From positions 62,001 to 126,000 of the forward strand of contig JAJYEX010000003.1 in NCBI GenBank assembly GCA_021785515.1: 64,000 bases of DNA, given 5' to 3'. This DNA is from Pseudomonadota bacterium (GTDB taxonomy: Bacteria > Pseudomonadota > Gammaproteobacteria > Acidiferrobacterales > UBA6901). The translations under genes were made by a program, and so were the position numbers. Of the stretch, positions 1 to 7,734 are shown piece after piece (the stretch's first letter is position 1; the number at the start of each line of letters is the position of its first letter). The notes under the pieces were generated by a model. It did no database searches. It was not told where the DNA came from and saw nothing but the letters and a program-made list of their open reading frames with translations.

Positions 1-69
1 ATCAACTCCGGGCGGATTTCTCGAAAAATCCTCAACTTTGTTCCGGGGTAACCCATAACCCACTGATTG

Positions 70-1350
70 TTATCTCGAAAGAGTTAGATAGGGCCAGCTA
101 TACTTCAGCGTCAGGTAAACAGAACTGGACTTGGCCGGTATCATATTATTCGATCCCGGGCCGCCCGAGTCATATTTCACCCATATGTACTGGTATTGCG
201 CGCTTACCTTAAGGTTCCGTGTCCACTCCCATCGCAGTTCAGTCGAGGCACCGTAGTAGTCGCGATTTAGTTCAGTCACGCTGGTGCCTACTGCACGGAT
301 ACGGTAGGCATTGACGGATGCCAGGCCAAGCAGGCGCGGTGAGATCTGCCAATTATCGCCGAGCGTGCTGGAATCAATCAGGACCTGGGTTCCGGCACCG
401 CTGGGGGAGATGGATCTGCCAAAGGCCAGATTTACGGTGTTTCGTTCGAACTGCTTTGTCAGGGTCGCATTGTAGATCGTGCCGGAGTTCTTGCTGAATG
501 CTGTCTCGGCATAACATTGCCCGAAATAGGCCAATATGAATGGATTGCACTGCCTCTCGGCGCTACGGGTGCCTTGTGCGCCAACAGACAGACTGCCCGT
601 GAGCGTATTGGAAAACTGGTGGTTAAGACCAATCATGGCCGTGGACGTATTCGATTTGTCGTACTCCTGGGCAAACTGCAGTACCGGGACTTTGAAGTAC
701 GAGTAGCCTACGGACCCGATTATCTGGTTACGCGGGGTGACTTGATCGGACAACTGCACATTGACCGCGTTCTGACTGTAATTGAACAGCCCAGCCGTCG
801 CGGCTTTGAGGTAGCCGGCCCCATCGTACTGATAGCTGAGCTGGAGGTTCACGTTTGGGGTGACTATCCAGGTCCAGGTTGGAGAGAGGGTGCGTGTAAT
901 ACGCTCTACCTGTGTGTGGACCAGTCCGACATCAGCCACATAACTTGTGCCCGTCAGGACTGACTCCTTGGCGTAAGTTCCGGTGAGGGCCCAGGTGCTA
1001 CGGAGAGTCTGGTAATTGGATTGCAGGTTCAAATACTGGTTGTTCGTATTGAGGTCGCTGTGTCCCCCGTAGCGGGTACTTTGCCATTGAGCAGTCCCGC
1101 TCAGATTCCATGCCTCCTGTTGTGCGCTGACGTCCACGCTCGGGCTCAGAATCGTCCCCGTGACGGCTGGCCCGGGAACCGGAGTCAGCAAAATATTGTC
1201 GTTGTAGAGTTCCTGGAGGCTGACGGCAGGGGTTATCGACCACTCGGTCGATCTCGCAGCAGGAGCCGCGACAAGTGCCGCCACAAACCCAAGTATTGGC
1301 AGCAGCGCCGGCGGGATCAACCGGTGCGGAGTCGGGTGCATTCTGGTCAT
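70..1350 (-). CDS. Outer-membrane beta-barrel protein of an exopolysaccharide/PEP-CTERM type locus
   Basis: A 426-residue protein with an N-terminal signal peptide of about 34 residues (hydrophobic run PPALLPILGFVAALVAAPAA, then a small-residue cleavage site). The rest alternates short polar and aromatic strands (for example NQIIGSVGYSYFK and SSVYLTLKYSWPYLTL) as expected for an outer-membrane beta-barrel. It lies 157 bases downstream of a Wza-like exporter on the same strand. This is the arrangement of the outer-membrane proteins associated with PEP-CTERM/exosortase polysaccharide loci (TIGR03016-like), and family membership is inferred from that. The last residues are L-S-R rather than the usual terminal aromatic residue. 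It could instead be a generic EPS secretion porin. ATG start; a second Met three codons in is an alternative. Confidence 0.7.
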   Translation of the reverse strand: MTRMHPTPHRLIPPALLPILGFVAALVAAPAARSTEWSITPAVSLQELYNDNILLTPVPGPAVTGTILSPSVDVSAQQEAWNLSGTAQWQSTRYGGHSDLNTNNQYLNLQSNYQTLRSTWALTGTYAKESVLTGTSYVADVGLVHTQVERITRTLSPTWTWIVTPNVNLQLSYQYDGAGYLKAATAGLFNYSQNAVNVQLSDQVTPRNQIIGSVGYSYFKVPVLQFAQEYDKSNTSTAMIGLNHQFSNTLTGSLSVGAQGTRSAERQCNPFILAYFGQCYAETAFSKNSGTIYNATLTKQFERNTVNLAFGRSISPSGAGTQVLIDSSTLGDNWQISPRLLGLASVNAYRIRAVGTSVTELNRDYYGASTELRWEWTRNLKVSAQYQYIWVKYDSGGPGSNNMIPAKSSSVYLTLKYSWPYLTLSR

Positions 1351-1507
1351 GGCACTGCTCGGTTTAAGGGTATAGTGGAGGGCCGGTCCGGGTTATCGAC
1401 CGCCCTGGAATCGTGCCTGCGTGTGGAATCCGGCAGATTCGGGGCAGGCGTATCGAGCAGCAGTGCAGCGTGCCTGTGTGTTGCACTCCATCGGGCTACG
1501 CGGGTCC

Positions 1508-2095
1508 CTACGGTACCACCACCACGTCGCCCGATTGCAGGACAATATTCTGTCCAAGATGTTCACCGTCTTCGACCTGACCGTACTTGAACGGAATGGC
1601 TGTTTCCGTTCCATTTACCCGGCGCAGAATCTTGATGCTGTTCTCCGAGGCGAACGGGGTCAGTCCTCCCGCCTCACTGAGCACTTGCATGACGTCCAGA
1701 TTGCGATCGGCAACGAATGCGCCGGGCTGCTTCACTTCGCCGAGCACAAACACCTTGTTCCCATTCTCTTGTTTGACCGCCACCGTTACCACCGGGTCAG
1801 GCATGTACTTCGCGAGCGCGGTGGCCACTTCCTGCTGGACATCCGGAATGGTCCTGCCGGCTGCGTGGATATCTCCCGTCAAAGGAAAGGACACGGTACC
1901 ATCAGGAAGCACCAGTACGTCCCCATCGAGATCCTTTTCCTTCCAGACAGAAATGGTGAGCACATCACCCGGCTGGATGAGGTAAGGCGACTGAAATTTT
2001 GCGGTGGGCTGAGCCCGGTGTACATCCCGGGCAAAGGCGGGGTTCAGTAAGCCCAGCCCAGCGACGAACAGCACAACAAGAGCGCGGGATTTCAT
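1508..2095 (-). CDS. Wza-like polysaccharide export protein with one SLBB domain
   Basis: A 195-residue protein with a cleavable signal peptide (to about residue 22, ending N-P-A-F-A). The Poly_export domain (about 38-112) begins with the family hallmark Y-x-I-x-P-G-D-V-L-x-I-x-V-W and contains the D-G-T-V-S-F-P-L strand. One SLBB-type domain follows (about 115-195), including the V-L-G-E-V-x-x-P-G-A-F motif and ending G-D-V-V-V-V-P. Members form or line the outer-membrane channel for capsule/EPS export. It is short (one SLBB) and has no lipobox Cys, unlike classical Wza, and so resembles exporters of PEP-CTERM-associated EPS loci. It is probably co-transcribed with the downstream beta-barrel gene. 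Confidence 0.88.
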   Translation of the reverse strand: MKSRALVVLFVAGLGLLNPAFARDVHRAQPTAKFQSPYLIQPGDVLTISVWKEKDLDGDVLVLPDGTVSFPLTGDIHAAGRTIPDVQQEVATALAKYMPDPVVTVAVKQENGNKVFVLGEVKQPGAFVADRNLDVMQVLSEAGGLTPFASENSIKILRRVNGTETAIPFKYGQVEDGEHLGQNIVLQSGDVVVVP

Positions 2096-2602
2096 AATTT
2101 CGACGTTCTGCCTAGTGGGTTGTCTGGGAGGCGAGCCGGACCTGCCGCAAAATCGACTTCAAATTACCCATAATGTCATTATTAGGATAGCTTATGTTTT
2201 TATTGGACCAGATGCGCAATGTACCGTCAAGCCGATACGGTGCGCAGCTGGGTTCTGTGGATGAGCGGCCATTGAGCGGTCGGGCTGGCGTGGGTAAGGG
2301 GAGCGAGTATTCGATCCCGACAAGCCTGACAGTACACCACGGAAGGTTCCGGACGTTTCGCGACTTCTGCCAGGGTAGAAAGATGAACACATCCCCGCGT
2401 GACGCGCTTGGCGCTGGCTTAATGAGAACTTCCGTAGCCGATCATCCGCGGCGAATGGACAAATATTCGCCTAAGCTTGGCCTGCGACCGTGACATCTGT
2501 CCCGCGCACGGTACAGGTGACGACCGTTTCCGTCCCGGATGTGAGGTAATCCAGATGGAACCGGAAAGTGTGCGGGTGCTGATCCCGCTTGTCGCCCACC
2601 AT
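2096..2602. other. Intergenic region upstream of the exporter gene, no gene seen
   Basis: About 500 bases between the protease gene and the exporter gene, both on the minus strand. Open frames here lack family features and codon-like composition. A locally AT-rich stretch at about 2165-2205 probably holds the exporter promoter, but I could not fix a -35/-10 pair. Confidence 0.5.
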
Positions 2603-3181
2603 TCAACGGACCACTGTTACAGGCAGCCATCGGTGGATCAAACCCGCAAGGAACATCATAAACACGATGTTTGAGAGGGCGTGTGTGGCTATGAGCAAGG
2701 GAAAGTCCCGGGTGCGCTGGTACAGCCAGCCGTAAAACAAGGAGGGGATGAATACGAGGATCGCGGTGATCCATCCCCAGGTGATTCCGTGCATCAGGCT
2801 GAACAGGAGCGAGGCAAGGATGTTGGGCCACCAGCCCTGGCCTATGCGGGTCATGAAATAGGCGCGGAAGAACCACTCCTCCGGCAGCGCGGCCGTTATG
2901 ATCATGGCGGCCGTGTAGGTGCCATAGCCTGGTCTCCAGGTCAGCAATGCTGCTGCGGATAGCAGCACGACCGTCCAGCCAAGAAGATGGTATCGTCCAC
3001 ATGGAATCGCCGGCGGCTTCCAGTGCGGGTCTGTGAGCGGGAAGAACAGCATGATGCCGTCGAGTACGTAGACCCGCCCCGCATAGCTTGCAAGGGCACC
3101 ACCAGCCAGGATTACAGCACCCAGCCATGGGACCAGGTTTTGGCGGGACGCTTTCAATCGAAAAAATCCCCCTTCCGGCAT
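2603..3181 (-). CDS. mrtJ: CPBP-family glutamic intramembrane protease, JDVT-CTERM sorting type
   Basis: A 192-residue polytopic membrane protein with the CPBP/ABI (glutamic-type) protease motifs: E101-E102-W-F-F-R106, His131 in L-M-H-G, and H167-x-x-x-N171 near the last helix. It lies 118 bases downstream of a protein with a C-terminal Gly-Cys motif, one hydrophobic helix and a basic cluster. That matches the pairing of JDVT-CTERM surface proteins with their dedicated protease MrtJ, so the symbol rests on motif plus neighbour. It would cut the sorting helix of its neighbour in the inner membrane. The ATG lies in the loop of a strong hairpin (3161-3196). A TTG at codon 9, just past the hairpin, is an alternative start that would keep all catalytic residues. 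Confidence 0.82.
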   Translation of the reverse strand: MPEGGFFRLKASRQNLVPWLGAVILAGGALASYAGRVYVLDGIMLFFPLTDPHWKPPAIPCGRYHLLGWTVVLLSAAALLTWRPGYGTYTAAMIITAALPEEWFFRAYFMTRIGQGWWPNILASLLFSLMHGITWGWITAILVFIPSLFYGWLYQRTRDFPLLIATHALSNIVFMMFLAGLIHRWLPVTVVR

Positions 3182-3196
3182 ATGCCAGGAAGGGGG
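3161..3196 (-). terminator. Rho-independent terminator overlapping the mrtJ start
   Basis: On the minus strand a 9-bp stem (CCCCCTTCC paired with GGAAGGGGG) encloses an 11-base loop that itself contains the palindrome GGCATATGCC, followed directly by ATTTTTT. It is a textbook intrinsic terminator after the 665-residue surface-protein gene. The ATG assigned to the protease sits in the loop, so the element either ends the upstream transcript or acts as an attenuator of protease expression. Confidence 0.85.
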
Positions 3197-3299
3197 TATT
3201 TAGGTGCTAGACAGGATTCCCGGCCGACACGGGTGGCCGGCCTGGTTATGGACCACATCCCGCGCGTTGCCGGCAGTGCTGCTTCGGGCCGGGATATGC

Positions 3300-5297
3300 T
3301 TAACTCCGGCGCTTGCGGCGGTACCAGCCGAGCCAGCCAATGAAGCCCAGCAGGATGAACCAATCGCCGCGCTTGAACGGATTCACCGGCGTAGCGCTGA
3401 TCGAGCATCCTGCTACCCCGGTGTCGTGTGCCTGAATCGGCGCAGACGCCGCGACCTTGCAGGTCTCGCTGGCATTCAGATTGAAATTGGCGCTGAAGCC
3501 GATAAATGGTCCATTCGCCATGGGGATGCCATTGATCCCATTGTTAGTGCCGGGCGTAGAGGCCAGGGCCCAGCTTGCTTGCGGATCGACCTCGTAACCG
3601 GATGGTCCGCCCCAGGCTGGGCCAGTCCACATGCCATTCTCGGTTCCGGGACCCGATAGCCAGGAGGCGTTCTGGTTCCAGACCTCCGCTACGTAGATGT
3701 TGTCATTCCCGTGCCAGTCGAACAGCATAAGCGCGCCGACTTGTCCGGCACCGACGTTCATGGTAAGCCATGCTGCGTTACCGTTGGGGGCAGGATTCGG
3801 GGGCTGTATGGCGCAGGCAGTGGGCATCACGCCGTCGTGCAGTTCAGTGATGGAGCACCCGGTGTTGAAGGTGTAGGAACCTGGACCGAAGACCCGGATA
3901 TCGTGCGCCGACCAGTCGAATCCGAAGAATGGCTCCGGAGTTGCGGATGCCAGTGTCATGTTGAAATTCGTCCCATTGACCGCCGTATTCGTGCTTCCGC
4001 CCCAGGTGTACACCACGTCATTCGTGCCCCCGAACGGAGTTCCTGTCGGGGTCAGCATGGTGAAATTGCCTGCTGTGTAAGGAGTCGGGGCGGGTCCGCC
4101 ACCCGTGCAGTTGGTCGTTACGGGCGCCGCCATGGTGGTGAAGCTCCAGGTATAGGGGGATGTCATCGTTTGACCACCCCCGTTCAGGACTGCTCCGCCT
4201 GCCACAGTGGCCGTATAGCCGGTGCTGTATGTCAGCGCCGTCGTCGGCGTAAAGCTGAACTGGGTGGCATACGACCCTGACGCGCTCGGGCTCACCGTTC
4301 CGGGCACCACGGCTCCGCCGGTGACGCTCAGGCTGAAGGCCGAAGCCACTGTGTTGTCTTCTACCGGCTCATCGAAAGTGATCGTGACGGGCGGGTTTGC
4401 AAGCGGGTTGGCATTGGCCGTGCCAATGGTCGGAGAGGTCTGCGAAACGGTTGGCGGGTATTGAACGCCGTTGATGGCGGTCACGGTCATGCTAGTAATG
4501 TCGAAGTTGGCGTTATACCCGCCAAACGGCCCGGCAATCATCGGATTGCCGCCGATGCCGGTTGTCGCCACCGAGTAGCCGCTCGGAACAACGGTATCGG
4601 CTACGAGCGGAACGCCGCCGCTCGGGGTGCGCCCCATGCAGCTTGCGCCGTTGGTGCCCGTACAGGCTGCCCCGATCAGCGTCGTATTCCAGGTCGTGGT
4701 CGCGACGGGTACGGGGCCAATCGGGAACCCGCCGTTCTTCATGTAGTTGCTGGCGGGCAGCACGTCACCGGTCTGGGTCTGGCCGATCATCTGACCTCCT
4801 GTCAGACCGGACCCCATCGCGTTGAACAGACCGGAGCCATCCAGCACGATCGACACCGGAATACCGTTATTGCCGTTCCAGTTGAACAGCATGTTGCCAA
4901 GGATCAGTGTTCCGCTGCCACAGCCTGTGGGCACGGCGGCTGTGCCCCCCGTGCAGGTCCCGTTGCCGATGGCCGCCAAGGTGATACCGGTCGCCGCGGC
5001 CGGGCTGGTGCCATTGAAGAAGTTGAACGGCACCAAGGTACCCGAGCCGGTTCCCGTCGCCGTATTGAAGGTCATGCTACCCGAGATGTCGGTACGGTAC
5101 CCGGACCAGCTGTTGGTTGAGTAGCTGCTGTTGTCGAGCGGTGTTCCGGTCGATGTGAGCATCGTGAAGTAGCCCGAAAAGCCGAACGTGTAAGTCGTCG
5201 CGTGGGCCGGTTCAGGCGTGGCTGCTGCACCAAGAGTTAGGGCAACCGCTGCCGCTAGCGCGCTCCTGCTCAATTTTGCCCGTTGCATGCTGTTCAT
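3300..5297 (-). CDS. Large secreted surface protein with JDVT-CTERM-like C-terminal sorting signal
   Basis: A 665-residue protein. Signal peptide 1-33 (ends A-H-A). Ectodomain A at about 35-280 is rich in Thr/Ser/Asn/Gly. A bacterial Ig-like domain of the SbsA type lies at about 283-390 (S-P-T-I-G-T-A-N-A-N, then V-T-I-T-F-D-E-P-V). A second, diverged copy of the ectodomain follows at about 405-620. The tail has G-C631-S-I, a short spacer, a hydrophobic helix (W-F-I-L-L-G-F-I-G-W-L-G-W) and Y-R-R-K-R-R-S: the Gly-Cys/helix/basic layout of JDVT-CTERM. The protease gene is next downstream, so it is the presumed substrate. Ectodomain A is closely similar to the whole mature part of the PEP-CTERM protein at 22319-23203. 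It is probably expressed from the fadL promoter, 97 bases upstream. Confidence 0.85.
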   Translation of the reverse strand: MNSMQRAKLSRSALAAAVALTLGAAATPEPAHATTYTFGFSGYFTMLTSTGTPLDNSSYSTNSWSGYRTDISGSMTFNTATGTGSGTLVPFNFFNGTSPAAATGITLAAIGNGTCTGGTAAVPTGCGSGTLILGNMLFNWNGNNGIPVSIVLDGSGLFNAMGSGLTGGQMIGQTQTGDVLPASNYMKNGGFPIGPVPVATTTWNTTLIGAACTGTNGASCMGRTPSGGVPLVADTVVPSGYSVATTGIGGNPMIAGPFGGYNANFDITSMTVTAINGVQYPPTVSQTSPTIGTANANPLANPPVTITFDEPVEDNTVASAFSLSVTGGAVVPGTVSPSASGSYATQFSFTPTTALTYSTGYTATVAGGAVLNGGGQTMTSPYTWSFTTMAAPVTTNCTGGGPAPTPYTAGNFTMLTPTGTPFGGTNDVVYTWGGSTNTAVNGTNFNMTLASATPEPFFGFDWSAHDIRVFGPGSYTFNTGCSITELHDGVMPTACAIQPPNPAPNGNAAWLTMNVGAGQVGALMLFDWHGNDNIYVAEVWNQNASWLSGPGTENGMWTGPAWGGPSGYEVDPQASWALASTPGTNNGINGIPMANGPFIGFSANFNLNASETCKVAASAPIQAHDTGVAGCSISATPVNPFKRGDWFILLGFIGWLGWYRRKRRS

Positions 5298-5394
5298 GGT
5301 GTTCTCCTCTCCTCATTCTGCACCGGCAGGTATTTTTCCGGCCGGCGCTTGTATGTTGCTGGTTTCCCGAAAACGCTGTGTTTTCAGCCTCGGA

Positions 5395-6774
5395 TCAGAA
5401 TTTGATTCCGTAGCCCACACCGACGATATCCTGCTTCATGGCAATGGATGCGTTGGTACCATTGACCACTGAGCCTGACGGTCCAAACGCTGTGGGGCCC
5501 TTAAGCGTATAGGTAAAGGCGTGCTGGTAGTCCACAGTAACCTCGCCCTCCTTGCCGCCCAGATACTTGGTCAGGGCGTCGTGCGTGACCCGGGTGAAGC
5601 CGAAGGTCAGGTGGTACTCCGTGACGCCGGGTGCCAGCATGTTGAACAGGATCTGATTGGCCGGAATGGGATTTTTGCCATAGTTGATACCCCAGCGCAG
5701 GGTTACCCGGGGATCCCACTTGTAGTCCATACCGAACTTGTAGACGGTCTGGTTGTTCCAGCCGAATCCGAGCCCCATGGGTCCGCCGAGTCCGCAGACG
5801 GCCTGAGCCTGGGCCTGATTGGATGGGCAGTATGAGGGCCAGAAGTCGGACGGATTCGCCGCATCCGGCCCCTGGTCGCCGATTGCTGCAATGCTGTGCC
5901 AGAAAATCCGTTCCACGTCCACCGCCACGTCGACCTTCGGTGTGACCTTGTAGGCCAGGCCCGCCGCGAAGTTTTGCGGAATGTCGAAGCTGCCGTTCTG
6001 GGCGAACAGATCCGAGTACCTCTTGAAGCGGGTCATGTATACCCTGGAGTTGTAGTCGAAACCCAGGTTCAACCGCTGATGGAAGTACGTGCCCAGCCAG
6101 CCCAGCCGGATGCCGGCACCGTAGGACCAGTCCGGGCCCTTGTTTGTGAGATTCGAGGCATTTTGGTTTGCGGTGAAGCCCAAGCCGGCCGGAGCGGGTC
6201 CGAAGGCCTGCAGTCCGAAGGCGCGGAACACCTGGGCAGCCAGCGCGAGTGACACGCCAAAGCTGTTATGACGGTTCCACTTGTATGCCACGCTCGGGAG
6301 CATCTGCATCTGCATCAGCGAGACGCCCGCCGGATTGCTTGCCCGTCCCTGAAAATTGAAGAAGTAATTGGATTGCTGCTGCTGGTAGCTGGTGCCGAGT
6401 CCGGCACCCACGACCGCAAAGCCGTAGGCAAGGCGGGGGCTCGCCTTGTATACCCCGCCCATGTTGGGAATCAGGAAAATCTGGCCCTGGCTGCATTCAT
6501 CTACCGGCAGGGTAGCGCTGTTGTGGTAAATGCAGCGGACCGGACGGAACAGTTCACCGCCCATGTCAAAGCGGCTGCCCACCTGAGTCATGCCCGCAGG
6601 GTTGTACGCCGGAGCGAGTCCGTCCTGCGGAAAGGCGACGCCGACGCCGCCCATGCCGTTGGCCTTCTCGCCGTAACCGATCAGAAACATGCCGTTGGTT
6701 GCGAAGGCCCTGGCCGGCAGGATAAGCCCGATCGCAACCGCTGCGAGCAGCAGTCCTTTGGAACCCGATTTCAT
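5395..6774 (-). CDS. OmpP1/FadL/TodX-family outer-membrane transporter
   Basis: A 459-residue protein with a signal peptide of about 25 residues (ends A-R-A-F-A). The mature N-terminus T-N-G-M-F-L-I-G-Y-G followed by Y-N-P-A-G-M-T is the FadL hatch/NPA signature. Barrel-like strands follow, including P-x-x-F-A-A-G-L-A-Y-K-V-T-P-K and the C-terminal Y-G-I-K-F with terminal Phe. The family takes up long-chain fatty acids or hydrophobic aromatics through the outer membrane; the substrate here is unknown. It heads a minus-strand run continuing into the JDVT-CTERM protein and MrtJ-like protease. A purine-rich ribosome binding site (AGAGGAGAGAG) precedes the ATG. A second FadL-like gene is at 38231. 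Confidence 0.88.
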   Translation of the reverse strand: MKSGSKGLLLAAVAIGLILPARAFATNGMFLIGYGEKANGMGGVGVAFPQDGLAPAYNPAGMTQVGSRFDMGGELFRPVRCIYHNSATLPVDECSQGQIFLIPNMGGVYKASPRLAYGFAVVGAGLGTSYQQQQSNYFFNFQGRASNPAGVSLMQMQMLPSVAYKWNRHNSFGVSLALAAQVFRAFGLQAFGPAPAGLGFTANQNASNLTNKGPDWSYGAGIRLGWLGTYFHQRLNLGFDYNSRVYMTRFKRYSDLFAQNGSFDIPQNFAAGLAYKVTPKVDVAVDVERIFWHSIAAIGDQGPDAANPSDFWPSYCPSNQAQAQAVCGLGGPMGLGFGWNNQTVYKFGMDYKWDPRVTLRWGINYGKNPIPANQILFNMLAPGVTEYHLTFGFTRVTHDALTKYLGGKEGEVTVDYQHAFTYTLKGPTAFGPSGSVVNGTNASIAMKQDIVGVGYGIKF

Positions 6775-7734
6775 TTTCTCTCTCCTCTCTAGCGATGAAC
6801 CAGCATCTTTGAGTTATATGCAGTATTTATTTAACTTCCGTTCCATGCCCTACCGCGATGGGCGCCCAAGCGGGCTGGAGCGTGAATCCGGCAGTTTTGT
6901 TCTGCTTGGCAAGTGGCGCAGAAACGCATTTCTCACCGCCCCGATTGACGCGACACATCCACGCCAGCTACGGACTGGTTGTCAGTGACTTTCGGAGAAT
7001 GCGACCCAAAACCAGCGCCTACCCACAGGCTTTCGCGACATCACACAACGGCTTCGACTTTCTCTGCGTCGGGATCCCGGATGCGCGCCCGAAAATCCTA
7101 ACTGTCCTGCTGTTGTAATTTTGCCGCGTTCCCGAGGCTAGATCGAACGGTCTGTCTCCTCCGCGCCCCTTCTACTTGTGTATTTTCACGATGCAGTACG
7201 TGATGGCATAGTGAACAGCGATATGGTCGTTGTCAAGAGTCTTTCAGCCTGATTTCCGCACGAAAATGCACTCGATTTTGTGAATATTCCCGTACGATGA
7301 CATCGACTGATGCGGTATCACGCAGACGTTATTTCTGGTGGCCCACAACCAGAGGGAGAGGTTGGCTCCCCGAGATAAATGGTCGCCGCTGCCAAGAGGG
7401 TAGTGCATTTTCTTGGGTGTCGTTTCTCTAGTGCCAACTGGCCGGTGTTGCAGTCCCGCGGGGGCATAGGTATGGCATGTTGGTGCGGGATGTCGTCTGG
7501 GCTGACACACTGAATAGGCCAGCATTTGCCCAGCAGGAGAAGTCGGGAGCGGTGTGATCGCGTGGCGGGCTGGCTGGCGGAATCGTGGACGTTTTACTTA
7601 AACTTACGACATGTCGGGACAACGCCGGTTTTGTCGGCCGGCAGGCGGTTCGCCATCTCTCTTGCAGCGGTTGAGGAGGTCACATCGTTGTGGCAACCGG
7701 CTTTATCAGGTCTAGGACCCATTGATCACGGATT
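6775..7734. other. Divergent intergenic region, no gene seen
   Basis: 960 bases between the minus-strand fadL and the first TPR-glycosyltransferase gene on the plus strand. Short open frames on both strands have no recognisable domain. It should hold the promoters for both flanking units, but I could not identify a convincing sigma-70 or sigma-54 site, riboswitch or tRNA. Confidence 0.5.

Noticed and set aside
1-69. Terminator after the beta-barrel gene
   Set aside because: A 6-bp GGATTT/AAATCC hairpin is present on the minus strand but without a T-run and too close to the window edge to judge.
6775-7734. Riboswitch (for example cyclic-di-GMP class) in the long region before the TPR genes
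   Set aside because: I looked for conserved cores of common riboswitches and found none convincing.
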